A DNA stretch of 64,000 nt from Planctomycetaceae bacterium (lineage in GTDB: Bacteria > Planctomycetota > Planctomycetia > Pirellulales > Pirellulaceae): positions 1 through 64,000 of the forward strand of contig JAAYDI010000175.1 in the NCBI GenBank assembly GCA_012729315.1, in the 5' to 3' direction. How positions within the stretch are numbered: the first letter of the stretch is position 1; each line of letters starts with the position of its first letter. The notes under the pieces were generated by a model. That model was not told where the DNA came from. It worked only from the letters and a program-made list of their open reading frames with translations, and made no database searches. Shown piece by piece: positions 30,501-37,998 of the stretch. Made by a program: the position numbers and the translations under genes.

Positions 30501-32272
30501 CCGCAGCCGAAGCGCAGACGATGAAAGGGCCCGAACGGGAACTGAGCGTGGACGCGCCGGCCGATGGGGGCGGGACGCCGGCCGACCTGGTCCGGAAACG
30601 CACCTTCTACGTCGCACGCAAATCACTCCTGGCCCACGGCTGCTTCGCCTGCCACGAGATCCCGGGGCTGGAAGAGGCCAAGCCGATCGGGCCGAGTCTG
30701 ACCGGCTGGGGGCGGAAGAACACCGCTGAACTGGCCTTCGGGCATGTCGCGCAGTACGTCCGGCAGACCGCCCCGCCCGCCGATACGCTACCACCGTACT
30801 TCCGAGAGCAGCTGCAGTCGCACAGCCGGATCGGTTTCATCTTCCAGAAGCTGACCGAGCCGCGGAGTTTCGACTTCCAGGAGACGCACAACAAGAAGTA
30901 CACGGCACGGCTGCGCATGCCGCAGTTCCCGCTGAACGCTGCGGAGCGGGAGGCTGTGATGACGGTCATACTCGGACTCGTCTCCGATCCCCCCACGGAA
31001 GCCTTTGCCTACCAGCCAGACACCCGCACGGCGGCGCTGATCCGCGGCCGCGAAGTGCTCAGCAAGTACCAGTGCCTCGGCTGCCATGTGCTCGAACCGG
31101 AGACGTGGCAGGTCGCGCTGCCACCGGACAGCTACGGCGCGCAACCGGCGCAGACCACTTATCCGTTTGTGCACGCGCCGGTTGATGAGGCGACGTTGGC
31201 CGCTGCGCGGCAGACCGACCGCCGCGGCCTGCGCACTGCAGTGCTGCGCGGCATGCCCGCCCTGGGGCACGACGGCCGGGCGGCCATCTTCGATCCCGAC
31301 GAGTTCCCGCTGGAAGAAGACGAAGAGGCGCCGTTCGCTCCGGATCAGCTCCTGTACGGCTTCGACCTGTGGCGTCCCGCGGTACTCGATGGGTGGCCGT
31401 ACCAGGTGGGTGAGGGGATGCTGGTGATCCCGTCCACGCAGCTCGAGCAGCGGCGGCGCGCGTACGGTGGGGCCTTGACCCGGTACCTGCTGCCACACGT
31501 GGTGGAACGCGAGCGGCGGGAGAATCCCAGCGCGAAAGGGTCCGAAGCCTGGGCCTGGTTGCCGCCACCGCTCTGCGGCGAAGGAGGCAAAGTGCAGCCC
31601 GCCTGGCTGAACGATTACCTGCTTGACCCGCATCCCGTCCGCCCCGCCGCCCTGATGCGGATGCCGAAGTACAATCTATCCCCCAGCGAAGCGCAGGTGC
31701 TGACCGACTACTTCGCCGCCCAAGACCGGGCCGCGTATCCGTACCCGGTGGCCACCCAACGCCGGGAAACGTATCTGGCACAGGCCAGTGCCCGCTACGC
31801 GCAGCGGCTGGCCGCGTCGTCCGCCCCGGACACCGCCTCACTGGAACTAGAGGCGTCACCTGCCGGCCGGCACCTGGGGGATGCGATGCGGATCGTTACG
31901 AGCGAGAACTACTGCATCAAATGCCACCGCGTCGGTGACTTCGACCCGGGGGGAATCGACCGTGTCAAAGCGCCGGATCTGGCGGCCGTGTACCAGCGAT
32001 TGCGGCCAGATTACGTCCGCGCCTGGCTGGCCAAACCCAACGCCCTGTTGCCCTACACCGGCATGCCGATCAATATCCCGTACGACCCCGCGGCCCCCTT
32101 CCTCGGCGCTGCCGCGTCGCAGGATCTGTACCACGGAACCAGCCTCGAACAACTCGATGCCCTGGTCGATCTGCTCCTGAATTACGACCAGTATGCCCGG
32201 CAGCAGGCACGCGTCGCGCCGTTGGTGGAGCAGCAGAAGAGCGGCGCGGAAGCGGCCGGGAAACGGCCCTGA
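27590..32272 (+). CDS. Giant membrane-anchored octaheme cytochrome c with coiled coil and PDZ-like segment
   Basis: The 1560-residue protein has one N-terminal membrane helix (about 16-36, FAVASVLLLAATVWVLVV) and then a long Ala/Arg/Glu/Gln-rich coiled coil to about residue 320. Eight CxxCH heme sites follow, at Cys380, 595, 650, 686, 826, 1018, 1162 and 1442 (CVTCH, CTVCH, CLKCH, CFGCH, CLVCH, CFACH, CLGCH, CIKCH). Between the first and second heme, around residues 500-530, GLLVGDVIVAVDGHPV looks like a PDZ domain core. It should receive electrons from the Rieske/cytochrome b module in the periplasm. The ATG at 27590 is used; a TTG at 27581 is in the same frame. No obvious Shine-Dalgarno sequence, which suggests coupling to the upstream stop nine bases away. 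Confidence 0.92.
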   Translation: MPATDQTYYNQKSLHRVFAVASVLLLAATVWVLVVDHRRPWKQIQRTSDRLETQVTRWRQLQALTEDVVNERERLAQNLAEEQSQELPGALLAVLRDEIRQDAARRAEAAPSFDALDEAVEQLTAAAAQAQEARRVWQAARLQADKARLDADDAAARARAAAGSEGESLERGGPVLQAALEQTRRAEAEALAARREAEAAVLPRRQAALAALQGWVDQARFREDTLRRQGRFERAELDAARSAYGLAVSAGRSAATLQQLQTQIDRRQAELDRLTRAGDAAADHRQRLQGMLRQMTDNEQAIRKKLNALEQESRRMDALVAEKRSTYFTFTGYLPRLGKRWLELPFLDALNSPRRIDNLWSDGLDQPCGSFGRVRRFDRCVTCHQGIQKLLGPAPDQPLFAPETTVEFALELPDQTAPTPAGPALPASEPHAAATGQLDSQLEDLCGIRLSSTGLLEPAAPTVMRVVPQSPAANARVWQTGEQTVLGRDLRAQMLQSDPARQPPAGTSCGLLVGDVIVAVDGHPVPQVRDRRAWVAEQCLAAAAARRAALAAGETPRPALRVTVRRGLPHPYAGHPRLDLFVGPNSPHPASRFGCTVCHEGQGSATAFEWASHAPNDPGARRRWQEQYGWFDNPHWDAPMYPRRFAESACLKCHHQVVDLEPSERFPDPPAPKLLAGYRLIRTYGCFGCHEIDGYSSTGRRVAPDLRVEPQDQDSPGTFRKVGPSLRFVGAKLDLPFLFDWIQRPARFQPMARMPQAFGLWQHLPSTDVERQREALAIYSMAVYLQERSQPYDYAQPPAEVTPVATAEQVEARIQRGRIVFQQSGCLVCHSHADFPDVARYRDDDAVELGPDLSNTAAKFAASRHPHGGPWLYSWIRQPTRYDARTVMPDAQLSLVEQRDERGQVVAITDPVADIVAYLMSRPAGDWTPTADALVQLDESQRVALEQLTLTYLRDDFPEATAQRFLREGIPAAEAQTMKGPERELSVDAPADGGGTPADLVRKRTFYVARKSLLAHGCFACHEIPGLEEAKPIGPSLTGWGRKNTAELAFGHVAQYVRQTAPPADTLPPYFREQLQSHSRIGFIFQKLTEPRSFDFQETHNKKYTARLRMPQFPLNAAEREAVMTVILGLVSDPPTEAFAYQPDTRTAALIRGREVLSKYQCLGCHVLEPETWQVALPPDSYGAQPAQTTYPFVHAPVDEATLAAARQTDRRGLRTAVLRGMPALGHDGRAAIFDPDEFPLEEDEEAPFAPDQLLYGFDLWRPAVLDGWPYQVGEGMLVIPSTQLEQRRRAYGGALTRYLLPHVVERERRENPSAKGSEAWAWLPPPLCGEGGKVQPAWLNDYLLDPHPVRPAALMRMPKYNLSPSEAQVLTDYFAAQDRAAYPYPVATQRRETYLAQASARYAQRLAASSAPDTASLELEASPAGRHLGDAMRIVTSENYCIKCHRVGDFDPGGIDRVKAPDLAAVYQRLRPDYVRAWLAKPNALLPYTGMPINIPYDPAAPFLGAAASQDLYHGTSLEQLDALVDLLLNYDQYARQQARVAPLVEQQKSGAEAAGKRP

Positions 32273-32625
32273 CGAGCATCGGTTGGCACGGTGGAGACTG
32301 CCGGGTTCCTCAGTCCGCGCGACGTGCTGATCATTACTCGAGAGTTGGGTGGTCACTTCCCGTTACAGTCGTTTCCGGAATCGATACGATCGATGTGCCA
32401 GAATGCCATGCAGTCGACGGTGGAGGGTCATCATCAAAGTCACAGCAAGTATCCCGAGCGTATGGTGGACGCGGAAGACCTTTATATATCCTCCAGCGTT
32501 GCATGCGATTTCAGGCGGTACTGTCGGAGCCCACCGCGAGCCGCCCATTGCCGGCCGGCATCCGGAAGCCCAGCTGCGGGTGTTGAAATCAATCGGATCG
32601 TGGGTCGACGTGTTCCGCGGGCGTC
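32273..32625. other. Gene-free gap after the octaheme gene
   Basis: No convincing gene, repeat or terminator. It has a slightly AT-richer patch with TTTATATATCC near 32480-32490. The short open frames here have atypical composition (many Arg, Cys and Trp residues) and no supporting ribosome-binding site. Confidence 0.4.
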
Positions 32626-34332
32626 CTACCAGCGACCTTCGATGCCGGCGCTGATGCCCTGTGCCCAGTAGTTGGACTCCTGGAAGGCGAATTCGGGGCG
32701 GAGCGGGCCGGCGAGCGGTACGATGGGGGGGGCCATCTGGTCGGGGTTGACGTCCAGGTCCATCTGGTTGCCCACCCGCACGACCGGCCCCCAGAAGATG
32801 AAGGTATAGCCGACGGTGGCACGCACGTGTTGTGTGATCTGCAGGCCGACGATGGCGCTGAGTTCCGGTACCACGGTGAACCGGTCGCGGCTGTGGAATC
32901 CGATATTGGACGGCTGGGCCAGGACGCCCCCCACGTACGTCGCGGTCTGGGCCCCGGGCTGCGAAATGGCTGTGGCGCCCAGAATGTCCACCTCCTGGCG
33001 GCCCCAGCCAAACGCTGTCTTGGCGGTCAGGTCCAGGGAGAACCGCTGCCAGCCACCCTGCCAGATCGCTCCGAGGTCGAGCGCGTGGAGCTGATTACGC
33101 GTGTCGAACAGGTCGTACAGCTGATAGTTGGCGAGTGAGTTGCGATCGAGCGACGTCAGGTCCTCGCCTATGAACAGGTGATCGTTCAGCTGCATGTAGC
33201 GGTAACCGGTGATCATGTCGACGCGCGAATACGCAGTGGTGCGCTCGTTGCAGAACGATTCGCAGGCGAGCAACGAGCGCAGCGCGATGCTGGCGGACTG
33301 CAGCTCCGACGTCGCATTCACGACGACTGTGCCCCGCATCACATTGGGGTAGGAGATCAGCTGCGCGTCTTCACGTGGCGGTGGATCGAATGCGTGGGTG
33401 ATCGGTGTGCGCGGGTTGATGTTGAAGAAGGGCCGGGCCAGAATGGGATCTCCTGAGGCATTGCCGGTGGCAACGAAATCGGCCTCCTGAGTCTCCAACA
33501 TGAAGTACTCGCCCTGCACGCCCCACTGGCTGAGGCGATCAAAGTACAGTCCGGAACGCACACGTACACCGCTCGTGTTGCCGTCCAGCAGGTCCTGGCC
33601 GCCAAACAGGATCACCGTGTCAGGTTCACCCAGGACTCCGGCTTGATCGCGCGGAGTGCCCGCCGGACTGCTCGTGACCAGCGCCGGAACACGCATCCCG
33701 TCGGTTCGCCACAACAAGTACTCGGCACCTCCCCAGATCCAACCCCGCGGACCACACGGCGTGGGCGAACTGTCCAGCGGCATCGCCAGACCCGGGACCA
33801 TCACCCCCGGCGCGCCCACATCCGACAGGCCCACATCCGGCGGGTCGAGACGCGGCAGGTCCATGCCTGGCAGAGCCAACTCCTGCTCCGTCACGGGCTC
33901 CGTGAACTGGGCGAGCCCGATGTGCGGCTGGGGACTCCGCTGCGATTTCCCCCGGGGCCGTTGTCCCGGCGCTCGCGCGCCGGCATGCGCGATCCGATCC
34001 ACCCACAGCCGCGGTTCGCCCTCCGTGCGCAGTATCGGCTCCCGGACGCTGACCGAGACCGTCTCGCCTTCAAAACTGTCCATGTCCAGCGATTCACGTG
34101 GGATCAGATATGCCTCCAGCTCCCCCTGCTCGTCCACCAGCACATAACGGTCTTCCCGCCGTTCCAAGCGGCCTGTCATGACATATGAACCGACTGAGCC
34201 GACCGGCCCGGACTCCTCACGCTCCACAGCCGCTCGACGCGGTGAAAGTGCCTGTCCCCACGCCGAACAGGACAGTGTCAGCGACACGAGCAAGGCAATG
34301 ACGGTCAAAACCGAAGTAACACAAGCCTGCAT
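32626..34332 (-). CDS. BBP7-type outer-membrane beta-barrel protein
   Basis: The 568-residue protein has a signal peptide (MQACVTSVLTVIALLVSLTL to SAWGQ), a Pro/Gly-rich linker with a tandem PxxGxP-like section (DLPRLDPPDVGLSDVGAPGV), then a barrel. The barrel starts with WGGAEYLLWRTDGMRVPALV and ends with ESNYWAQGISAGIEGRW, the aromatic-terminated end expected for outer-membrane insertion. This pattern matches the planctomycete BBP7 family; no channel or adhesin role is proven. Monocistronic, opposite in direction to its neighbours. The ATG is preceded by GGGA at about eight bases. Confidence 0.85.
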   Translation of the reverse strand: MQACVTSVLTVIALLVSLTLSCSAWGQALSPRRAAVEREESGPVGSVGSYVMTGRLERREDRYVLVDEQGELEAYLIPRESLDMDSFEGETVSVSVREPILRTEGEPRLWVDRIAHAGARAPGQRPRGKSQRSPQPHIGLAQFTEPVTEQELALPGMDLPRLDPPDVGLSDVGAPGVMVPGLAMPLDSSPTPCGPRGWIWGGAEYLLWRTDGMRVPALVTSSPAGTPRDQAGVLGEPDTVILFGGQDLLDGNTSGVRVRSGLYFDRLSQWGVQGEYFMLETQEADFVATGNASGDPILARPFFNINPRTPITHAFDPPPREDAQLISYPNVMRGTVVVNATSELQSASIALRSLLACESFCNERTTAYSRVDMITGYRYMQLNDHLFIGEDLTSLDRNSLANYQLYDLFDTRNQLHALDLGAIWQGGWQRFSLDLTAKTAFGWGRQEVDILGATAISQPGAQTATYVGGVLAQPSNIGFHSRDRFTVVPELSAIVGLQITQHVRATVGYTFIFWGPVVRVGNQMDLDVNPDQMAPPIVPLAGPLRPEFAFQESNYWAQGISAGIEGRW

Positions 34333-34485
34333 CGGACGATCCCGATCGTAAGAGGAGATGGAGCCGGACAGGATGCACAGAATATGCGCGAACGACTTGT
34401 AACGAAAACCGGCCGATCACACAAGATCGTGTTGCGATACCCCCCGTCGCGTGAGGTGCAGGAACACACTTTCTCGGGAGAGAGA

Positions 34486-34620
34486 CCAGGGGAATTCAGG
34501 AATTTAGGAATTCAGGAATTTAGGAATGTGTCCGTGTGGCACGTCCCTTGTTAGCCGTGCTGAAGGAGCGGATCGGTGAGCCCAACAGCTGCGCCCGCTC
34601 GGAAATGGAATGGACCGGAC
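34486..34620. repeat. Intergenic repeat, copy 1
   Basis: It begins with four octamers of GGAATTCA/GGAATTTA (34491-34522, plus a partial fifth), then a spacer, then a 73-nt core (34548-34620). The core matches 57720-57792 at 65 of 73 positions with no gap, and all eight differences are transitions. GAGCGG can pair with CCGCTC inside the core, and in copy 2 the partner is CCGCTT, which keeps pairing through G-U. Confidence 0.85.
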
Positions 34621-34821
34621 AATCGCCACGTCGCACGGCCGCTGGACAGGCGGATTGGCTGATTTGGGGGGTGTGGGAGAGAGTGGAGGTGTGGAGACGT
34701 AGAGAGGAGACCGCAGGAACGAGGAGAGAGTTGGGACGGTGAAAGGCTCGGTCATTCCGAGCCGGTTGTAGTGGACAAATCCATGCCATGGATGGGCCCA
34801 TTCGCATGGACTGCCTACCTC

Positions 34822-35053
34822 CTCACCGTACAGCGGTTACATCCCGCAATTGGCCGAAGGCCACTATCAACGTAGCGTGGGGCACCGCCCCAGGAAATCG
34901 AAGCCATGGCACACGTTTGGCTGAAGGCCAAACTCACCTACGGCATGGTCTCCCATGTGTGAATATGGCCTTCGGCCAAACATCTCGTTGTGCTCCCATT
35001 CCTGGGGCGTTGCGCGTTGCCCCAGGCTACGGTGAGAACTGACCTTCGGCCAG
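34822..35053. repeat. Cluster of short inverted repeats (GGCC-GAA-GGCC family)
   Basis: Hairpins seen directly: TGGCC/GGCCA with loop GAA (34851-34863); TGGGGC/GCCCCA (34878-34892); TTTGGCT/GGCCAAA with loop GAA (34916-34932); TGGCC/GGCCA with loop TTC (34966-34978); and CCTGGGGC/GCCCCAGG, 8 bp (35001-35026). CTCACCGTA (34822-34830) is the inverse of TACGGTGAG (35028-35036), tying the ends together. A degenerate CCTTCGGCCAG follows at 35043-35053. It looks like one structured element or several stacked repeat copies. Confidence 0.75.
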
Positions 35054-35227
35054 ACGACAGCTATCCCGGTACCGCACCCCTGGTGCAGGGTCGCCAACCT
35101 GGCACAGGGTTCGCAGTGAGAAGTAAACCGTTAATGCGAAGTGGCTCACCGGTGGAACAAATGTCAAAACCGGCACCAGGGCCGTTTCTTCGGGCCTTTC
35201 ACCACGCCGCTCAAGACGTGGAGTCGC

Positions 35228-35233
35228 TATAAT
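35228..35233 (+). promoter_or_regulatory. Possible -10 box (TATAAT) before the diheme cytochrome gene
   Basis: A perfect TATAAT 39 bp before the start codon at 35272. No good -35 hexamer lies 16-18 bp upstream, so it is only a candidate. Confidence 0.3.
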
Positions 35234-35271
35234 CGGTCGGGAATCAGTACAAGGCACTCGAGTCGGCAACG

Positions 35272-36528
35272 ATGATGGAATCCCGGCCTGATCGCGGAGA
35301 CCTGTTACCGGTGTATCAGCCAGGAGGCATGTGCGGCCGATGGGCCGTCCTGTTGGTGTTCATCGGCGCGCTGGGGTGCGATCGCGGGCCGGACAGTTTC
35401 CCGGTCAATCGGGTGTTTGCCCGCAACCAGAAGCTGGCCAGGACGCTCGACGAGTTTGACACGCCGCGCGTCACGGTGCTGTTGAAGGACATCGATCGGG
35501 TCGTCACACGATATTTTGGTGTGCCTGGTGACCCGCTGATGCCCTCTTGCGAGGGTGTGGAGCTCGGGCCGCTGTTCGCACTGGCCGACTTGCGGCACGC
35601 GGCCGGTTTCGTCGAGCAGGAGGCGGGGCACGTCGAGCCGGGGTTGTATCGGGACCTGTGCGTCCGCTGTCATGGTACCTCGGGAGACGGTAGCGGACGC
35701 CTGGCGCGCGGACTCAACCCGTACCCGCGCGACTACCGCCGCGGAATCTTCAAGTTCAAGCGTACGCCCTCGACGTTGCCGCCGACCGACGCGGACCTGC
35801 ACGGGGTCTTGCTGCGCGGCATTCCTGAAACGGCGATGCCCTCGTTTCGTGATCTGTCGCCGTCGCAGCGCGGGGCGTTGGTACAGTACGTGCGATATCT
35901 GAGTATCCGGGGACTCTTCGAACGTGCTGTCATGATGGAAGTCGCGATCACGTTCGATGACGACGATCGCCTGCTCGATCCGAAACAGCAGGAGGTCAGT
36001 CCCACTGCGTACGCCCGGCAGGTGGAGATGCTGGATGCGATCCTGAACGAAGTGGTGCAGCCCTGGCTGGACGTGGACGAGCAGATGGCCGACGTGCCCC
36101 CCGTGCCGGCCGATTACGACGCACCGCAGTCGACCGCGCGTGGCCGCGAACTGTTCTTTACGACGTTGACCAACTGTGGCACGTGCCATGGCAACACGGG
36201 GTTCGGTGACGGCCAGACGGAGGACTACGACGACTGGGCGAAGGAGCTGGAGCCGGCCAACCCCGAGGCACTGGCCGACTATCTGGCACTCGGCGCGCTG
36301 CCACCCCGCTACGCTGAGCCTCGCAATCTGCGACTGGGCACCTACCGGGGCGGTGATCGGCCGGAGGATCTCTTCGTCAAATTCAAAAATGGTATCGCCG
36401 GTACCACGATGACCAGCGTTGCTACGCAGCTGACGGACCATGACATCTGGTGCCTGGTCTCCTATGCGCGCTTCCTGCCGCGCGATCCGGTGTTTAGAGA
36501 GGAGAGGGGAGCAGAGAGCAGAGAGTAG
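35272..36528 (+). CDS. Diheme cytochrome c lipoprotein
   Basis: The protein is up to 418 residues, with two c-heme sites: CVRCH (Cys130) and CGTCH (Cys302), each in its own cytochrome c domain (the first followed by GTSGDGSGRLARGLNPYP). A lipoprotein signal ends in FIGALGC, so the mature protein is probably tethered to a membrane. The ATG at 35272 is used; the ATG at 35329 starts directly at the signal peptide but has AGGAGG only one base before it. The last residues (ERGAESRE) and the stop codon are encoded by a purine-rich heptamer repeat. It is a likely electron carrier for a terminal enzyme outside this window. Confidence 0.88.
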   Translation: MMESRPDRGDLLPVYQPGGMCGRWAVLLVFIGALGCDRGPDSFPVNRVFARNQKLARTLDEFDTPRVTVLLKDIDRVVTRYFGVPGDPLMPSCEGVELGPLFALADLRHAAGFVEQEAGHVEPGLYRDLCVRCHGTSGDGSGRLARGLNPYPRDYRRGIFKFKRTPSTLPPTDADLHGVLLRGIPETAMPSFRDLSPSQRGALVQYVRYLSIRGLFERAVMMEVAITFDDDDRLLDPKQQEVSPTAYARQVEMLDAILNEVVQPWLDVDEQMADVPPVPADYDAPQSTARGRELFFTTLTNCGTCHGNTGFGDGQTEDYDDWAKELEPANPEALADYLALGALPPRYAEPRNLRLGTYRGGDRPEDLFVKFKNGIAGTTMTSVATQLTDHDIWCLVSYARFLPRDPVFREERGAESRE

Positions 36529-36547
36529 AGAGTAGAGAGTAGAGAGC
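36513..36547. repeat. Heptamer microsatellite AGAGAGT/AGAGAGC, five units
   Basis: Five uninterrupted 7-bp units (36513-36519 to 36541-36547) within a longer purine-rich tract (about 36496-36582). The TAG stop codon of the cytochrome gene (36526-36528) spans the junction of the second and third units. Confidence 0.9.
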
Positions 36548-36628
36548 GGAGAGGAGTGAGGAGAGTGAAGGGAGAGAGAGATCTTGAGTGCTCCGACCTT
36601 TCCATAGCAGGCACTGGAAGTTGACGGT

Positions 36629-37915
36629 ATGGCGCGCAAATGTTTGAAGCGAACCCGGGATCCGGCTGTGGCGATCAGCGCCTCCGCGGACGGAGTGCCG
36701 GCTGGTGCGTCCACTGCCGGTCGGGTCCAGGTGGGGCGGTTTGTATGGTTTGCGGTCTGGGCGTGGTGCGTGGCGGTATTCGTGGTCCTGATTGTGGTGC
36801 TGGGCGTCCTCCGCGCGTGGAGCGGACCGGGCAGCTGGCCGCAGCGGGACGATGTGGGCCTGTCGATAAAACTCGCGGCGGCCGGTTCCTGTCTGTTGGT
36901 CGTGTCGAGTTGTGTGTTGTGTGGGGCGCGTCGCGTGATGGAGCGTGGTGCGTGGCGGCGTGGTGCGTGCTATGCGTCGGTCGCGCTGCTGCTGGCCGTG
37001 TCGGCGTTAGGGCTCCGCGCGCAGGAGTACCGTCTGCTCTGCCGGGACGGGATCGGGCTGACAGGCGTGCGCGACCAGTTTTTCGACCAGGCTGACCTGT
37101 ACTACCTGCATGCGGTGAAGAAGCGGTTGCAGCAGCTGTCGCGCGGACTGGAGGTCCGCCGCACCGCGCGTCCGGCGGCTTTTTCGGTCGCCGACCAGCA
37201 GCGGCTCGACCTGATCACGATGCTGCAGGAGGCGCTGGTCGGCTGGACTGAGCAGGAAGTAGGGCACTGGCTGGAGGACACGCAGCAGCGGCGCGAGCTG
37301 ATCGAGTTGATGGCGTACCAGATTCATCCCACGGCGGGCCGGCGCGACGGCGCGCGGGCACGGGCGGAGGTGGAGAAGGAGGCACTGCAGCGCCGGCGGC
37401 AGTGGTTCGCGGTGTTGCGGGAGTACTGCCAGCAGCCGGCTGGTGCGGACGCGTCCGCGCGGCAGTCGGGGGTGCGTGAGACGCTCGAGCGGCTGGGGGC
37501 CGGCGACTGGGCTTTTGCTGCAGCGGTGTTCCACGACGCGGGGGACAGCACGCTGCTGGGCGAGCGGCTGAATCAGATCAACGCGAGTCTGGCGGACCTG
37601 GATGCGCGCGAGGCGTTTGTGCGCACGTATCTGGACCCGCACTGGCAGAGTGCCTCGGCACCGGGGCTCAATCGCGCGCAGCCCGGCCTGCGGCTGCCGG
37701 TGAGTTTTCCGAACGCGCGGGCGTGGGCCGCCTGCTTTGCCGCGATCACGCTGTGGCACAGCGTCATGCTCGTGCTCTCGGCGCTGACGCTGGTGTGGTG
37801 GCTCTGCCAGCGCGGCCGCCGGGCGCGGCAGGCGTCGGGGAGGGTCCTGACACTCTGCTGGCACACGACGTCCGTGCTGGGAGTTGTCGTGCTGGGCGTC
37901 CTGTATGGCTGGTGA
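36629..37915 (+). CDS. Membrane protein of unknown function
   Basis: The 428-residue protein has three predicted membrane helices near the N-terminus (about 38-62, 78-98, 110-128), a soluble helical region of about 220 residues rich in Arg, Gln and Glu, and two helices at the C-terminus (about 355-385 and 405-427). I recognise no motif and no metal-ligand pattern. The ATG has GGAAG eight bases upstream. It lies 100 bp after the diheme cytochrome gene and 83 bp before the propeller gene, which has its own promoter. It may belong with the cytochrome, but this is only inferred from position. Confidence 0.78.
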   Translation: MARKCLKRTRDPAVAISASADGVPAGASTAGRVQVGRFVWFAVWAWCVAVFVVLIVVLGVLRAWSGPGSWPQRDDVGLSIKLAAAGSCLLVVSSCVLCGARRVMERGAWRRGACYASVALLLAVSALGLRAQEYRLLCRDGIGLTGVRDQFFDQADLYYLHAVKKRLQQLSRGLEVRRTARPAAFSVADQQRLDLITMLQEALVGWTEQEVGHWLEDTQQRRELIELMAYQIHPTAGRRDGARARAEVEKEALQRRRQWFAVLREYCQQPAGADASARQSGVRETLERLGAGDWAFAAAVFHDAGDSTLLGERLNQINASLADLDAREAFVRTYLDPHWQSASAPGLNRAQPGLRLPVSFPNARAWAACFAAITLWHSVMLVLSALTLVWWLCQRGRRARQASGRVLTLCWHTTSVLGVVVLGVLYGW

Positions 37916-37935
37916 CCGGACACCGCCATCGGTGA

Positions 37936-37964
37936 TGGGCAACGCTGCCGGCGCTCCGTATAAT
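37936..37964 (+). promoter_or_regulatory. Sigma70-type promoter of the eight-gene envelope operon
   Basis: TGGGCA (37936-37941), a 17-bp spacer and a perfect TATAAT (37959-37964), 35 bp before the first start codon. It is the same hexamer pair and spacing as at 11070-11098. Confidence 0.6.
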
Positions 37965-37998
37965 GCGGACGATTTATCTCCTCCAGTAACGGAACGGT

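Larger units (their letters stand above)
34333..35271. other. Long non-coding, repeat-rich intergenic region
   Basis: Nearly 940 bp without a supportable gene. It contains, in order: a copy of a two-copy intergenic repeat (34486-34620), a purine-rich tract (about 34664-34740), a cluster of short hairpins (34822-35053), and a TATAAT at 35228-35233. The small open frames crossing it follow the repeats and change by amino-acid-altering substitutions between copies, so I do not call them genes. Confidence 0.6.

Noticed and set aside
34536-34742. A 68-codon frame over repeat copy 1, similar to a frame over copy 2
   Set aside because: Differences between the copies mostly change amino acids and include no excess at third positions, so the similarity is at DNA or RNA level, not protein level.
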